Source: Coniferiporia sulphurascens (lineage: Eukaryota; Basidiomycota; Agaricomycetes; Hymenochaetales; Hymenochaetaceae). From it: DNA of 64,000 nucleotides. Positions 10,341 through 23,502 of the stretch are shown here, piece by piece (position 1 is the stretch's first letter; every line of letters starts with the position of its first letter). The notes below the pieces were generated by a model, which made no database searches, was not told the DNA's origin, and saw only the letters and a program-made list of their open reading frames with translations. The DNA is taken from assembly GCA_002794785.1 (NCBI GenBank), contig NBBA01000010.1, positions 992,001 to 1,056,000 on the forward strand, written 5' to 3'. Position numbers and translations under genes: made by a program.

Positions 10341-12847
10341 TCAATCACAACCCTCTTCATCCGCCTCGTCGCCCTCCAAGAGCGCCCCGCCAAGCCGGGG
10401 CGCGAAAGCCTCCTCCGCATCCAGATCCAGATCGAGGTCCACTCGCAGTACACCTGCCGCGAGCTCGTCGACGTCCGCAGACGGCTCCGCGCCATCCACC
10501 TCCTTCCCGGCCTTCGCGTCTACCTGTGTCCTCAACGCGCGCACCTCCGCACGCAATATTTCAATATACTCATCGCGACGAGTCACACGCTCTTTCAGCC
10601 GGCGGATAAAGTCGTTTCCACAGCGCAGCAGCTGCAACTTGCTGACTGTACGGTTCGGTCCAGTCACGTCCCCACGTGGAGGTCCGCGTGGGGGCATTGA
10701 GCCAGGTAACGGTGGCTCGCCCGTGTAGTTTTCGTCTGAAGGTAGAGGAAGCGGAGGTAGCAACAGCCGTAACGCATCGAAACTCGTCTTGAGGCTGTCG
10801 CGCCGCTTCTGCTCTGCCGCCTTGTGCGATGTCTTGCGCACCGCGGGCGCGAGTGGAGGTAGTGGAGCACCTGGGGTGATGTTCAGCGCGGAAGCCGACC
10901 CGGCAAGGTGGTGAGAGTAGTTAGAGGCAGCCGCGAGGTGCGCGGCTGAAGACGGCGGGAGACCGTCCGGTAAAAGGGGTTTTAAAGAAGGGCTGATGAG
11001 CTGTGCGGATGTGGGTGTAGGTAGCTTTTTACTCGACTTTGCCACTGTAGGGCTGCTTGCACTAGGGACGCTCAGCTTCGGGGGGCTTCTACTCTTCCTT
11101 TTTCCTTGAGTAGAGTTCTGTATAGAGGAACCGAGAGCATTTGACGGGGACGATAATCCGCTGCTCAGGCCGTAACGACCGAGGTTCATGATACTCGCCG
11201 GCGTCACAGGTGAAAGCGCAGGTCCTGTCCCAGTTGTACTAGTCGAAGGTGGTCCCTGTTGCTGCAGATCCCGGGTTGATTCATTAAGGTTGCTCCCCAC
11301 GGCGTGTGTGGGCGGCGCAGGCGGCGGCATCGACAAGTCCACAGGCGAAGGCGTATCTCCGACAACGTCACCTAGGCCTACGACGCTATTTTTACGAGAA
11401 CGCGCACGGAGCGCAGGGGTCGAGTTAAGGCTCGATGAACCGCGTGTACTCGATGTGCTCTTCATCCCACCGCCACTCGTGGATGCACGAATGGCCGGCG
11501 ACTGGCGCTTCCGCACGGGAACGGCAGAATCATCGCCGCTACTCGAAGCACCGCGCTTCGAGACTCGGCGCTGCGGTCGCTTGGATGTCGATGTAGACGC
11601 GGACGTAGACGTCGAGGACGGTTGTTCGGGCTGCTGGTAATTCTCAAACCACGGACTCGAGAGCTCGAAGTCAATGTCTCCTGGCGAGTGTAACGGCGTA
11701 TGTGGGGGGAATGCAAGGTACGCAGGCGCGGAGCTCGTGCCCTGAGGGATGGGATTGGGGGTAGAGAACTGGAAAAATCAGGTGCTTATCAGCTATGTTG
11801 TTCAAAGACAGGAGCAGAAGCAAGGAGACCAACCACTCCATGTGACTGTGTCATATAGTCCTGAAGGGCCATCGGGGGGACAAAGTTCGGATTGGGCTGA
11901 GCGCGGAGCTCGCTAGAGTTTACTGTTTTTGGCCCGTTAGAAGTCGTCGCTTCTATAGACACTTAAGCATACCGGGTGTAGGGAGTCCGCCTCGGAATTG
12001 ATTTCGGGAAGGATCCCTAAAGGCGGTGGACCCAGAGAGTGGCATCGAATCGAGGCTACCCGAAAGGCTATTTTGACCATTGATGAGCTCGAGCTGTATA
12101 GATCATTACGCATACACGTTCAATACATTAATGCACATGAATAGGTGATCGGCACGGACGCACCTGGTGCTGAAGTAGGAGGGTCTGCAACTGAAGCTGC
12201 TGGAGCTGCTGGATGCGAACCTGCTGCTCGAGCAAGGCCGCAGATGGATTGCCTTGCGAACCGGTATCCCCAACAACGCCGCCGCCGCCGCCACCCCTGA
12301 CGCCCCCACTGCCGCCTAAGAGCCCAACAGGCAAGGAAGAAGGCATCGGAAACGACAGCGGCATCTGCATGCTGAGTAGCTGCTGCAGCACGTCAGCGTT
12401 GGCGCCGTTCATCTGTGCGATGGACGGGAGTCGCATCAGCGGATTTTCGTCGCCCTGGCCCTGCGTCTGCCCCTGTTCCTGTCCGTTTTGGTGTTGAGCT
12501 CGCCGCTCATGCTCGTCTTTGCTATTGTTATCAAACATGTCGAGGTCGCCGATACCGCCGTCGATATCTTGCTGCAAGTCTTGCCGCTGATGCTGGTGCA
12601 AACCGTGTTGAACCTGCAGTCCGTCCGGATGCTGTTGCTGGCGGATAAGCTGTTGCAGCAAATCGTGCCGTTCGAGGTGGTCGAAGCCGTTGAATTGAAT
12701 CGGCGCCCCGGCGTCCATCCCGATACTGGCAGGAGCAGCCCGAGTGCCACTACTGGTCGCATTGTCGCCGTCCACGGCGTTCTCCGAAACAAAGCCCGAA
12801 AGGTCGAACGCACCCAAAGCCAGGAAGGTGTCGCGGTCCGCGTCCAT
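10341..12847 (-). CDS. bHLH transcription factor with long loop and Gln/Gly-rich N-terminus
   Basis: Exon 1 (12847-12164, phase 0) starts MDADRDTFLALGAF and is rich in Gln, His and Gly, with runs such as QQLQQLQLQ and a Gly6 run, typical of an activation region. Short middle exons (about 12,100-11,650) follow, including LELINGQNSLSG and FVPPMALQDYMTQSHGV. The last long exon (to TAG/TGA at 10341) is Ser/Pro-rich and then carries the bHLH domain (about 10,600-10,840). The basic region SHKAAEQKRR has His, Glu and Arg-Arg at the E-box-contact positions of class B bHLH proteins. Helix 1 is SLKTSFDALRLLLP, then a Pro/Gly-rich loop of about 40 residues, then helix 2 SKLQLLRCGNDFIRRLKERV and a short coiled coil (EILRAEVRALRTQV). 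It is expected to dimerise and bind CACGTG sites in the nucleus. Target genes are unknown. Confidence 0.88.
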
Positions 12848-13517
12848 CGTAGGCGACGAGAAAGAATCGGCTGGCGGGGGGGATGGCGGGGGGAGGCCAG
12901 GAAGTCGTGAGGCCCTAGGGGGGGCAGACGTGCACCGGTGAGCGTGCCAGTAAATAAATGCGAAAAGTAATTAAAAAAATCAAATAGGGTCGGTCCGGCT
13001 AACCGTCCAGCAGTACTGTCGATCCCTCGCTCGTCCTGGGTAGATCCAGATACGTCTGATTATCGGCTTGAAACTGTATAAAATACTCGAGAACGCAGCT
13101 GGCCTCGACGGCGGTGGTAGTCAAGACTCAGCACGCATGGGATCACTGCGAAGCAGACAAAAATCGGAATTGCGTATAGCCCCGCGTCTCCTTGGAGTGA
13201 CAGCGGCAGAAGGCTCACGCCAACTTATTATACGACAGGTACCGTCAAAAAAACCCAGCCCAGCCCATCACTACGACTTGTCACCAACAGGAGTGTGATT
13301 CCGCAAAGAATGACAAGCAATTCTACACAAATTACAGCGATATGTAGGGCGTCCAGTGAAGTAGCTATGATGCACGTTAATCGGGACAACAGACGAACAA
13401 TTCTACTCATAGCCAGTTATCCTGACTCAGGGGGAGGAGGGGGAAGGGGGCACTGTGGTATCATATAAGTAGGCACGCGACGTTGCGTTTTGGGTGTAAT
13501 AGTACCGACCATGATGA
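12848..13517. other. intergenic, bHLH promoter side and transporter 3' flank
   Basis: Upstream region of the minus-strand bHLH gene. No coding signal, tRNA or repeat recognised. Confidence 0.5.
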
Positions 13518-15068
13518 TCACTTGCCGCCGGATGTCTTGAATAGAACAAGACCAACGAGCGCGATGGAGTATCCAAGCACCTGGAGCGGTGTGACCTCAA
13601 CATTAAAGATCAACACCGAGCTCGTGATGAGCAATATGTCCTGTCAAAGCATGAATTAACAATCAGGCCGAAATCAGGGATTCGCATGTCCTGCACACGA
13701 CCTCAATCATCCTCCGATCGTGAGACCGCACAAGGAATAGGGGGAGAGACATTTACGCGATGCGGATAGGGAGGAGAATCAGATAGCACGTAAACAAACC
13801 TTGAATACACCGGCAAGCGTGAGGACTAGGCCGCTCCCTGCACCAACTAGGAAAACGGCTGCAACGTTCAGCAGGAAAGCAATTAGAGCATTTGATATCA
13901 GGATAAACGGCCCCAGCCGTGCCATCTCATAGAACGGCTCGAGGCCTTCCGTGAGGGGAATCACAGCCAAGTTGATGACGGCACAGACCTAAACGTAAAT
14001 ATGTCATTGTCACAGTTTGGGGACAGATAGAAGAGTAGGTCCTACTGGGGCGTAATAATGGAGGGAAACCAGTGGGTCCATTTTGAGACCATGAAGAAGG
14101 ACTTGAATCATCACGAGGCGAGATGCCTCAAACTAAAGGCAACGAGTGAGAACGAATTGTATAAGCTTTAAATGTAAAATAGGATCAGTTCAGAAACGCC
14201 CCCCCATGCGAATGTGGGAGCGAATATGATTTAGACATCAGTTTTCGATAAGCGCTCTCCATTGATCGTCTTCGCCGTGGCAAAAGGTGATGACCAGCGC
14301 AAACGGGCAATGAACTGGTCCAAACTGATCCCATCTCACGGACGCCGTAAGCACGAAAAGTACGTACCCCAAGTGCGGCTGCCTGGATAAGAAAGCCAGT
14401 CATATCAAAATGCAGCTCCCCTTGACTTGCGAGAGCGACTCCCGTAGAAATTGTCACGACTATCACGGCGAGCTTTTTGCTGGGCTCCTGAATGCGACAT
14501 ATCCAAGTGATGAGCAGGACCGCAACAGGATTAAACGCCTTGAGCATTTGAATGTAATGCACGCTGAGGTAGAGGTATGCCTTGTTGTTGAGAATGAGGG
14601 ACCCCGAGAAGAGGAAGCCTATGGGCAAAATGGAGCGGATAAAGGTATCCCGCGAGAGATGCACATCATTTACGCCGTCAAGGAGGTGCGTAGTGCGCTG
14701 CAAAACGCGAGTACTAATGGCCTAAGCAAAACGCGTGAGTACTGTGTATGTTGCCCATACGCCAGAAATGAGACGAGAGAAAGGATGAGAGAACGCACAG
14801 CGAAGGTGAGATGCCATGTCACGAGGAAAACAGGAAATTTGAAGTCCAACTTGTTGTACACGTGGTTGTTGTAAATGATGACAGAAGAGCTGAGCACAAT
14901 CCACACTGGGATAATGGCTGCCGTCGAGTAGCGTCCGCGCGGTTTTGTTTGTACAGATGCACCCGGAGACGAGGCGGGTGGCGGCAGACCCTTTTCCTCG
15001 TCATCTATGCCGTTACGAGATTTCTCGCCGCGTAGTTCAATCTCCTCGCATGCGTGCTCGGAAGACAT
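13518..15068 (-). CDS. TPT/DUF250 family sugar-phosphate or nucleotide-sugar transporter
   Basis: Multi-exon membrane transporter of the drug/metabolite superfamily (triose-phosphate transporter domain), usually Golgi or ER and moving nucleotide sugars or sugar phosphates. The start at 15068 gives a hydrophilic, Glu/Pro-rich cytosolic N-terminus of about 50 residues, then TM segments such as AAIIPVWIVLSSSVIIYNN. Recognisable blocks in order are FPVFLVTWHLTFA, RSILPIGFLFSGSLILNN, AYLYLSVHYIQMLKAFNPVA, FEASRLVMIQVLLHGLKMDP, LVSLHYYAPV, AVFLVGAGSGLVLTLAGVFK and TPLQVLGYSIALVGLVLFKT, ending GGK, TGA at 13518-13520. About ten TM helices are expected and the series looks complete across the splice junctions. 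The exact substrate cannot be assigned. Confidence 0.9.
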
Positions 15069-15422
15069 GGGTCGTCAGTTGGTCACGACGTGCAGGGGCT
15101 GCCCGGGTGCGGGTTTCTAAGGCTGGAAGAAGAGAAGAGAAGGCCAGGTCAGAATAGGTTTTCTTCAACCGTTTACGATGAACGCACAGTGGACGGGGAT
15201 ATAGGAAGGGGGCAAGGGCGGTTGTTGGATGGCCCAACAGCGTTATTAGAAGCACTTAAGGAGTACCGTCGACGCTCGGCAGTGTGTACCTGATATCCGC
15301 TTATGGATAAATGTCCGGCCCGATTACTGGAAATGCAGGTCACAGCCGGGCGCGGCGCGGCACACGATCCCCGTAGTCGGAGAGCGCCCTGGCCAGAGGC
15401 TCCCATCCGCCCGCCCAACGTC
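15069..15422. other. divergent promoter between transporter and glycosyltransferase
   Basis: About 350 bp shared 5' region of the minus-strand transporter and the plus-strand glycosyltransferase. An upstream in-frame ATG exists at 15303; I prefer the later start (see next entry). Confidence 0.5.
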
Positions 15423-17661
15423 ATGGCCAGCGTCCTGCTCACCCGCCGTGAGCTCACGCTCCTCCTCTTCGCACTCACCGTCTTCCTCGTCGCCTACAAC
15501 TTCGAGTCCGCCGTCCGCCCACTCGCGAGCGTGCCCACAGCCGCGTCCTCCTTTTCTGCGCGCGCACTTCTCGCGCTGCGCGACCAGAAGGTCTTCCGAG
15601 AAGACGGACGACGCGCGCCGCAGTTTGCTGATACCCTCGAAGAGGAGATCCTTGGAGACTGGGACATCGAGAGCAAGGCCCTGCACGACCTGGGGCCCAT
15701 AGGCCTCACGGAGGATCAGCAACACGGAGAATGGAAAAACGGGAATATCCCCGTGACGCAGTTGGTTGCACACGTACCCGGTAGGCTGCGCCAGTGTTTT
15801 TTTATTTGGCCTTTTGTGGATGTTTCAACAGGCTTTACAATCCTTGACAACGTCATACTTTCGGGGGGCACTCTTTACCTCGTTAATGACCACGCCGCCC
15901 AGGTGTTTCCGAAACAAGAGACCATGATCTCAACTGGGCTCGATTCTTCGTACCCGCCCGTGTTGCAGGACTTAAAATTCCTGACACGACGACAGGCCTT
16001 GGGGGTGCTCGGCTACAGCGCTCATAGGTACCACAAATTTCTATGCTAAAATGTAAAAGAAGTCTGACCACCGAACAGGTTATCCGGGACTACGGTGTTG
16101 TGTGTTGATCAACCATCTCGTGCGTGCTTTCCTCGGATCATGATTTCCTTCTTTTGGTGTCAATGGAGAGAGGTTGTACGCCAGACTAGCAGTCAGATTT
16201 TGGCTTTACCAGTTCAGAATCTCCCAAAGATGCATACGAGCTTCTGAGAAATAATAAAAGGAAAAGTCTTGCCTCAGTGTTGGGCTACACGACTGATAAT
16301 TCAACCCCCCTACTTTCATTTTAACCACTTGCCATACGTTGCCCGAAGTTTGCACTCGCGTATAAGGGTAAATGGCGCAAAATGTTTCGGCCACTTCATT
16401 TCCCTCCCACATTTTATTGGACTCTCTATCTCCTTTCGGGCGCTGATTATTCCCCCTCAGTCGTAGACAATCAAACTTTGCTCGCCCTTCATCGCGCCTA
16501 TGCCACTCTCTCGGAACCCTCCACGCCCTTCCTCGCACCCGCGCGCACGATCTTAGCAAACACTAAGAGGGAAGTGCTTAATAAGACAGGCTACGAACTT
16601 AAGCTCGCCCGTGCAGCGTTCCCCTACATGGTGCACCTCTTCTCGGAGGACTGGGACGACTTAGAGCGTAGCGGACGTCCAGCTCTTTTCGACCGTATCC
16701 TGCTCGCAGATCGCGCCGCGGCAGAGCTCTCCGCACACGCTTTTGACTTCGCTGCCGACGTCGTTGCGCCGCGTGAGCTTAGCAGCGATGACGACTCAGT
16801 GCAAAAAAAGAAGAATAGCAAGAACCGAAAGATTGGGACCACGATCGAGGCGACAGACAAGCGGCTCGCTTTCGCGCCCGCCTTCGCTCTTCCCGCTCGC
16901 CCGGACTGGGCCGAGCCGCTGCGTGTGGGTGCCCTGAGTCTACCGGCTCCCCCAGGAGCTGCGCAGCGTCGCGCGGTGACATACGTCTCGACACAGTCGC
17001 GTCGCGGCGTGGGCGCAGGAGCACGTCTGCGTGAGGACGACCACACCGCCCTCGTGCGCGAGCTCCAGAAGCTTGGCGCGGCGCAGGGTTGGGATATTCA
17101 TGTCGTGGAGCTCGGCGGCTCGAACCCGACGACATGGGTAGACCATGTACGCGCTGCAGCACAGTCTTCTGTATGTCCTATTTTCTGGTTACGACCCCGT
17201 CCTCGCCGATTTTTTTTTTAATTATGTGGATACGCTTCTGAGAAGTTCACTGACTGTATTTCAATGTGTGTAGGTGATGCTCGGCGTACACGGCGACGCG
17301 TTGACGAACAGCGTATTGCTCCGCCCTGGACCTCCCGGGCCTAAACCCGTGGTGGTCGAATTCTTCCCTGACGGCAAGTTCACGAATGAGCACGAGTTTA
17401 TCGCGCGTACGCTCGGGATCGAATATATCGCGTGGCGGAATACGAAGTGAGCTTTCCGGCCTATATGATACCGTCCCCCCCTTCGTTCCCGCTGTCGAAG
17501 TCAAAAGAAAATAGATTATTTACCCGACTTCTTCGTGCAGGAAATATTCGCGCGGTTCTCTCCCTCCAATCTCCCCACCAACGAACGCCGACAGCAAGGC
17601 GCTCTCCATTGACGTATCAGCTGTCGTTCAGTTCGTCAAAGAGCAGATGCGGCGCTCATAG
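15423..17661 (+). CDS. GT61-type glycosyltransferase (DUF563), type II membrane protein
   Basis: Predicted Golgi/ER glycosyltransferase of the GT61 type, a family that includes xylosyl- and GlcNAc-transferases. I chose the ATG at 15423 because it places a single signal anchor (about residues 8-24, LTLLLFALTVFLVAYNF) right after MASVLLTRRE; an in-frame ATG 120 nt upstream adds a region without that logic. Middle exons (15830-16030, and from 16,460) give GFTILDNVILSGGTLYLVND and LKLARAAFPYMVHLFSEDW. The conserved C-terminal catalytic region follows: RREDDHTALVRELQ-like text, then WDIHVVELGG and, after an intron, VMLGVHGDALTNSVLLRP, PVVVEFFPDG and GIEYIAWRN. The last exon reads KYSRGSLPPISPP, then VSAVVQFVKEQMRRS, TAG at 17659-17661. 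The exons around 16,080-16,460 are the least certain. An acidic/Lys-rich low-complexity insert (SSDDDS...KKKNSKNRK) lies at about 16,780-16,840. Confidence 0.82.
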
Positions 17662-20362
17662 GGTCCAGACTCCTAGATGGGACCATATTACAGAAAAACA
17701 CAGAAAAACGAATCTCCACCAGCTTAAAATTTAAATTTCAGGGCTTAACACGGACGCCGAGGGTACTCGTCTTCTTCGCGCTTGCTGGTCTTTGGACTAT
17801 ATATCCTCTCGTATTTATCTCGTTTGGTCTATCTTCGCACTCTATCTTGCTTTGCGGCTTTTGCATATACTTCCGCTCGTCCACTTCTGCCCCCGCCACG
17901 TCTAGCAGAGCACCCCGATGGAGTTGCGATCATCTCCGCCTTCATCATATGTATCCCTTGTATTTTGCACTACCTTACAGCTACCCATAAACTCGCACTA
18001 GCTCGCAGCAGTCGGATCTGCCTTGTGCACACACCCGATAGCGTACCCCTTGTTATTTTTTAGAAGACCTAGGGTCCCAGGGAGGTACGGGTTCGTTCGA
18101 GACTTTCAGGTTGATCCGAGTTCCGGGTACATACAGGCCCCAGGGGTAAGGTAATATAATGGGGGAATTCAATTTCGGATACATTTAGGGGCATTTAATG
18201 ATGTTCGTATTCATCTGAAATGGAAAAGTGTGCTCTGGTTGGACGAAGAGGTACTACAGAACACACGGACGAGGTCCGGGAAGTCCAGCTCTGGCCCCGG
18301 GTCTGCGTCGTGCAATCTCCCTCCTATTCCCCTCCTCCCTTTCCCCCGATATCGGTCGCTCCGCGCTACTGCGCTCCTACCAGTTGCGCGCCGTCTGTAC
18401 CTCCTACCTTCAATATCACCGTCTACTGCGGCAGACACACCCTGAGTGCTAGGGACGCATGGACGCACCGAAGTGAATCGGGGACGGCCTCTGCCCCGCG
18501 TTTAAAGTGCGGGTTAGAACAAGAGCGGAGCCGCTTTATCCAAGCCTCCGTTAAAGCCTCTCAAGTTCAGGTATATTTGGTATGTAGACGATGGTGGCAG
18601 AAGACACCTTCCTCAATGACTTGGAGCACTGCAGGGCTGGACGTCGCGTCCGGACTAGTACTGCGCAAACACCATATCAAAAAAAAAATAGTAAATAAGA
18701 AACCGAGCCCTAACTCGAACCTCAAAACTCGAAAGCGGAGCACCGAGACCGGGCCCCCGACGGCTCAGCGACCCCCGAGCAATACCAAGTTATGAGAATG
18801 CAGGCGGAGATATGTCGGAGCTCCAAAACGCCGATCATCCGCCGTAGCCACGCGTAAAATAAATGCAAATAAGGATGATCTTCAACTTGACCCATCGGGC
18901 TTGTGGTTATATAGCTAAATCCGGCCTTATAAGGTGCACTGTTCCCATTCCTGCCAGATATATAAAATGGGAGCTTGAATGACTTGAAAGTTTCCGAACT
19001 CTAATCGTAACGTTACAGCCAGTTATTTAACGGGCATACTTTGTATGACTGGGCGCATCAGCGTCTAGACTTTGGATTTGCAATTGTACAAGTTTGTACC
19101 AAGATGCGCGTCTGCCCGTCTGTCCAACAGCCCGAGTGTGCCTCCGTTATTTAGGGTGGCGTTGCATTGAGTTTCGTCGTTGAACCAACACTGATAGATT
19201 TACAAGATTTGATTGGGCCGTGTCTCCCCGTACGATAGGAAAATTACATAGCTCCGGGAGATTATACAACTGCTCTAGCGCAGGAGGCGCCAGCCGTGGC
19301 AGAGCCTAAGACGATGAAGGAGAATGCATGGTTATTTACCGCACCCCGGAAGTACTAACTAGAGGTGATGTAAGCAACTCTTCCAAAAGTGTGGCATACG
19401 CTACGCTACGGGCTTTCCCGAACTGTGACGCAACTCGGGCCATCAAATGCGGGCCGCAACACGTATTAATTGTTGGTTGTCGTGCGCTCAATGAACTGGC
19501 ATGTTGGAAGACCGAATTGAAGCTCGCTGTCGTCGGCGTACGGACGGACCCGGGAGGATCGGTTCGTTTCAAAGCATAATTGACAACTGCTCGGTTCAGG
19601 TGAACTTCTTGCGAGTGCGTGTCCAGTATCGAGCACACACTCCACCAAACGCTGGAAAGGTTGGTTATGCGTACATAGTCAGTTTGGCCTGGTGACTTGT
19701 TGGAGGAAGAGTTCATTCTCGCGCACCAGATCTGTGATCCGTGACAAAGAGTTTGCGTGTCCTCCCCGCCACACCCATGGGAAGCGATAACGCCTGATTG
19801 TGTTTTATCTTTGGAGCTTCCATTCGAGAACGACTGCGCACGGAGAACTCTTCACGAAATTGCTGCCTAATGAGCTCGACTTCCTTGCCCTCCAATTACC
19901 ACGTCGCTCGACAATAAATGGATCACCGGGGGCCGCCGCTTGGCGAGTGCGTCCAAACCGGGTATTTCTTGGGAATAGGAGGGAGGGCCACGCGTGATGA
20001 TCAGATGCTTCCGCCTGCATATGGTAAAGTATCCGATGACCAATAAGCACCCGAAAACGGATTGAAACGGTGCTGAGTTCGCACCGCCCCTCGCGGGGAC
20101 GCTTTACCGCTGTGTTTGTTGCCCTTCTTTCCCCTTCCCCTCGTCGACGAGCTCGCCGTTTCTGTCTGTCCTATCTCTTTACACTTCTGTCTTTTTTCTA
20201 CTTTCTATATTTCTCTTTCGTTTTTGCACAGACCGGTTCGGACTTTTTACGCGAGCTCCACCTCTTTCACGAGCTGTCCCGGTCAGGGACTCGGGACTCG
20301 GGGTACACCCGCTTAGTCTTTGTGAATCTGAACTCTCTCCTTTCATTGTTGCCTCCATCACC
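17662..20362. other. 2.7-kb intergenic region
   Basis: No gene supported. The longest frame (18220-18795) lacks any domain and has unbiased composition. The final 300 bp (20,070-20,362) is a pyrimidine-rich region just before the membrane protein gene and probably its promoter and 5' UTR. Confidence 0.5.
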
Positions 20363-21888
20363 ATGTCGTCGCCGCTGTACGCACTCGCGTCGATGGGCGT
20401 AGCATTGGCATGGTTGCCCGTCACAAATGCTTTCTCTTTCAATATTGATTCCTTTCCGCAACAATGCTCCAACCTATCCATATCCATTACTGGCTCCGGT
20501 GGTACACCCCCTTATCGCGTCCTCATCCTGCCCTTCGGCGGCTCTCCACTACCAAACAATGTCGAGGCGCGGAAAATTGTCGATCAGGAGTTCCCCGGCA
20601 ACGCGACCTCTGTATCGTTCCAGCTGAAGTACCCGGCCTTGTCACAGTTCGTGGTTGTGGTGAGTTGTACTTTCTGCATCAGCGGATACAATAACCCAGA
20701 CATATTTCGCCGATGCAGGTGAGCGACAGCGCAAATTTTGGCAGCGGAGGGACAAGTTCCGCTGCGACCGTGTCAGACTCCTCCGACTCTAGCTGCTACG
20801 ATTCAACGACGAGCGTGTCACCGGGCTTTTTCTACAATCTGGTTCCGATTAATCAGGTCGTACAGTGCACCTCGTCGCGTGTGTGGTGGACTCCGAGTGA
20901 CGTACAGGGGAACCCCACGTTCTACGGCGTCATCCCTGGCGGCGACTCGTTCAATATCACATACACGAACACGACGACTGTTGCGAACGAGGGAGTAGGC
21001 TTCAACTGGATACCGCCGGTGCGTGGGGGCACGACGTTGATGGTCGGGGCGGGTGATAACAGGGGTCTGGGTGCAGGGGGAAGCGTCACGTATATCGTTT
21101 CCGCAGGCAACGGAGACACTTCCTGTCTCGACTCCACTTCACCGTCGTCTACAGCTGGAAGTCCAGCAGGCGGATCGTATCCAACGACCACGAGTGAGGC
21201 TGAGAATGACAATAAATCAGGGGGCGGGGGCACGAACTCGGGCGCCATAGCTGGCGGTGTTGTCGCAGGTGTCGTTGTTATCTGCGCATTTATTCTTGCA
21301 CTTCTGTTTCTTCGACGGCGTCGGCGTGTCCACAAGAGTCAAAAAGAAAGGACGGACCTCTTCACAGATAACGAACAACCGGACGGCGAGACTTCGCATC
21401 TTGCTGTGCCGGAGCCCTACATTGTGCCCGTACCTGCCCAGGCACACTCAGAGGCTGGCAGCAGTGTCCCTGGCACGCACTACGGATACGGAGTAGGAAA
21501 TGGTGCCGGCGCCTCTACACTCAACAACCACCGTCTGTCTACGTTTAGCCAGAGTACGGAGGGTGATCTTCTATTACGTCCGACCACCCCGATGACGTCG
21601 ATTTCAGGCGCTGGGTCGAGCTCGGTTGGTAGCAGGAAAGGTGCCGCTCTACCTGTGCTACGTCCCGTGAACTTCATCCAGCACGAAGACGCAGGCGCGC
21701 CGCCGCCCGATGTGAATGAGGAGCCAGAGACCGTCGAGCTCCCCCGGCGTACACAAATATTCGTCAAGGACAGTCGAGCTGAGCTGGCGGCCGCACGTGA
21801 GTATCGTGGCCCTTCCTGCCTTTGTCCCCCTATCCACTGTCTCTTCTGTGGGCTTGTCTCCTTTGGCATGGCTTGGCACGGACCATAG
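20363..21888 (+). CDS. single-pass membrane protein with signal peptide, cell-surface type
   Basis: Two exons are clear: 20363-20659 and 20719-21796, joined in frame (FVVV-VSDSANF). The N-terminus has a signal peptide (hydrophobic to about residue 22, ending TNAFS). The extracellular part has paired Cys residues and repeated Gly/Ser/Thr stretches with N-glycosylation sequons (NLS, NAT, NIT, NTT). A Gly-rich stalk leads to one TM helix (GAIAGGVVAGVVVICAFILALLFL, about 21,240-21,310), stopped by RRRRR. The cytoplasmic tail is Ser/Pro-rich and disordered. This layout recurs in basidiomycete surface proteins (Mid2/sensor-like or orphan); no catalytic domain is seen and the function is unknown. 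A donor at 21797 suggests a further short exon. Candidate acceptors near 21,891, 21,949 and 22,029 could not be separated, so the 3' end is open; the listed end is that of the open frame. Confidence 0.72.
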
Positions 21889-22685
21889 ACTTTTTTTAAC
21901 TCATTATTTTCGGGGTAGATTATGCGGACTAATTAATTTCAATTTCAGTCATCATTCTTCGCCTTCAGATGCCTATGTTTTAGTATATACCCTCAACTTT
22001 CACCCCCCGCCTTCTTAACCTTCCCACAGTTCGCTCTAGCCCCCCCGTCCGGGGCCTCAACATTTCGCCCCCCTTCCCCCTTCGAGCTCCCACATCATGC
22101 TTTCAGCAAATCCACTGCTTCAGCCACATATCTTCCTTCATTGTACCCCCTCATTCACTTATTTTTACCCGTGTCTCTTTTTATTTTTTTCTTTGCCATT
22201 CGCAGTCTATCACCCTTATCCACCCCCCCCTATTTGATTCGCTTTACTTATCTTGCTCAGTATAAAAGCCCCGTTCTGTCGGGCGCAGGGAAGCATTCGA
22301 TTCAACTTTCTTGTCTTTTACCTCCCGCCTGCCTCTCCCGCTATTAACCTTCTTGTCTGTTTACAATCGGTTCCGTCTGATTAGAACCTGTAACACTCAT
22401 CAATCAATTCTTCCTGCAAACACTTAGGGAGTGAGAATGGTTATAACCTCGGGGTAACAACTCGCTGCGCTATCGTCGACAACGGTCAGCTGCTCCTCGT
22501 AAACAAAGTGGTTGCGCTTATTCTTGACGAGGACTCGGAGTTTGGAGTGATCATGGGTCACGCGACCGAAGCGCGTCCGTTGTTAGATTATGTAATAGAA
22601 TTGATGGTCGATCATCTGCAATCATGATTCATCATGCCTGATAGGTACGATTATATCGTGTCGTGGTCTTGTGCTAAACATCTTT
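21889..22685. other. 3' flank of membrane protein gene; pyrimidine-rich
   Basis: Strongly C/T-rich to about 22,350 and may include the last exon and 3' UTR of the preceding gene. Nothing else recognised. Confidence 0.4.
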
Positions 22686-22756
22686 GGAGCAATAGCTCAG
22701 TGGTAGAGCATGGGATTGCAGATCCTAGGGTCGTGTGTTCAAACCACACTTGCTCC
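22686..22756 (+). tRNA. tRNA-Cys (GCA)
   Basis: A 71-nt cloverleaf. The acceptor GGAGCAA pairs with TTGCTCC. The D arm is GCTC-AGTGGTA-GAGC. The anticodon stem is TGGGA/TCCTA with loop TTGCAGA (anticodon GCA). The T arm is GTGTG-TTCAAAC-CACAC. All stems pair, with one G-T. No intron. Confidence 0.96.
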
Positions 22757-23502
22757 TGCGAGTGTATGGTTTTGGTTCTGGGAGCTTGGAGTTTACCGGG
22801 GCTCCCGTCAATGGGATTAAGTCAGGTCGATACCTTCTTGTACAATTTTACCATCCAGTCTTACCCCGCGTCACTTCAGCTACGGCAGTGCACACGCCCA
22901 ATAATCCTCAAAAGGGACTAGTCTAACCAGAATATATATACGTTATCAACGGCTCGGAAATACCTCTGAGTCTGGTACGGCACATGGCGTATTATCCAGC
23001 CAGTGACGCACATAATCTAACCACACCCCCCTCGCAGTGCTCACGTTGCCCGGCCTCTCCAAGGGGTGATTGCCGCTCCAGGTCACAAGGCACGAATATT
23101 CCGGCAACTCGAAAATCAATCTCAGTGGCCCGCGGAGGTGACAGCCGTCATTCGTGGGGAATTGACCAAGTCACGCCGTACATCAGTGCGGAGTGACTTT
23201 AGGGGTCGTCCCTCACGCCGACTCGATGACCATTGAACATGGCAACCGGTTACTTCACCTGGGTACGCGTAATTATGGCCCATACGACACGGGTGGAGCG
23301 TCCACTCGGGCTATTACTCTTAGTCCGCTCTATGGGCTTGGACGTCGTACATATGTAGTACATGAAACCTAATGGTACAGCATTACGGCCTTGGGTTTTA
23401 GCAGAATTATACTTAGATTCGGGAAGCTAATTCTGTTGCACCTTCAATGCTGACAGGTCAGAAAATAGATCCTGGTCCTGCAATAATGATAATGTTCAAT
23501 CA
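22757..23502. other. spacer between two tRNA-Cys genes
   Basis: No coding or RNA feature recognised in about 750 bp. Confidence 0.5.

Noticed and set aside
18568..18615. Short frame reading WYVDDG, like a reverse transcriptase active site
   Set aside because: The frame is only about 17 codons long, ends at once and has no other RT block around it.
18220..18795. 191-aa plus-strand open frame
   Set aside because: No domain, no signal or TM pattern and unremarkable composition in an intergenic region. Probably chance.
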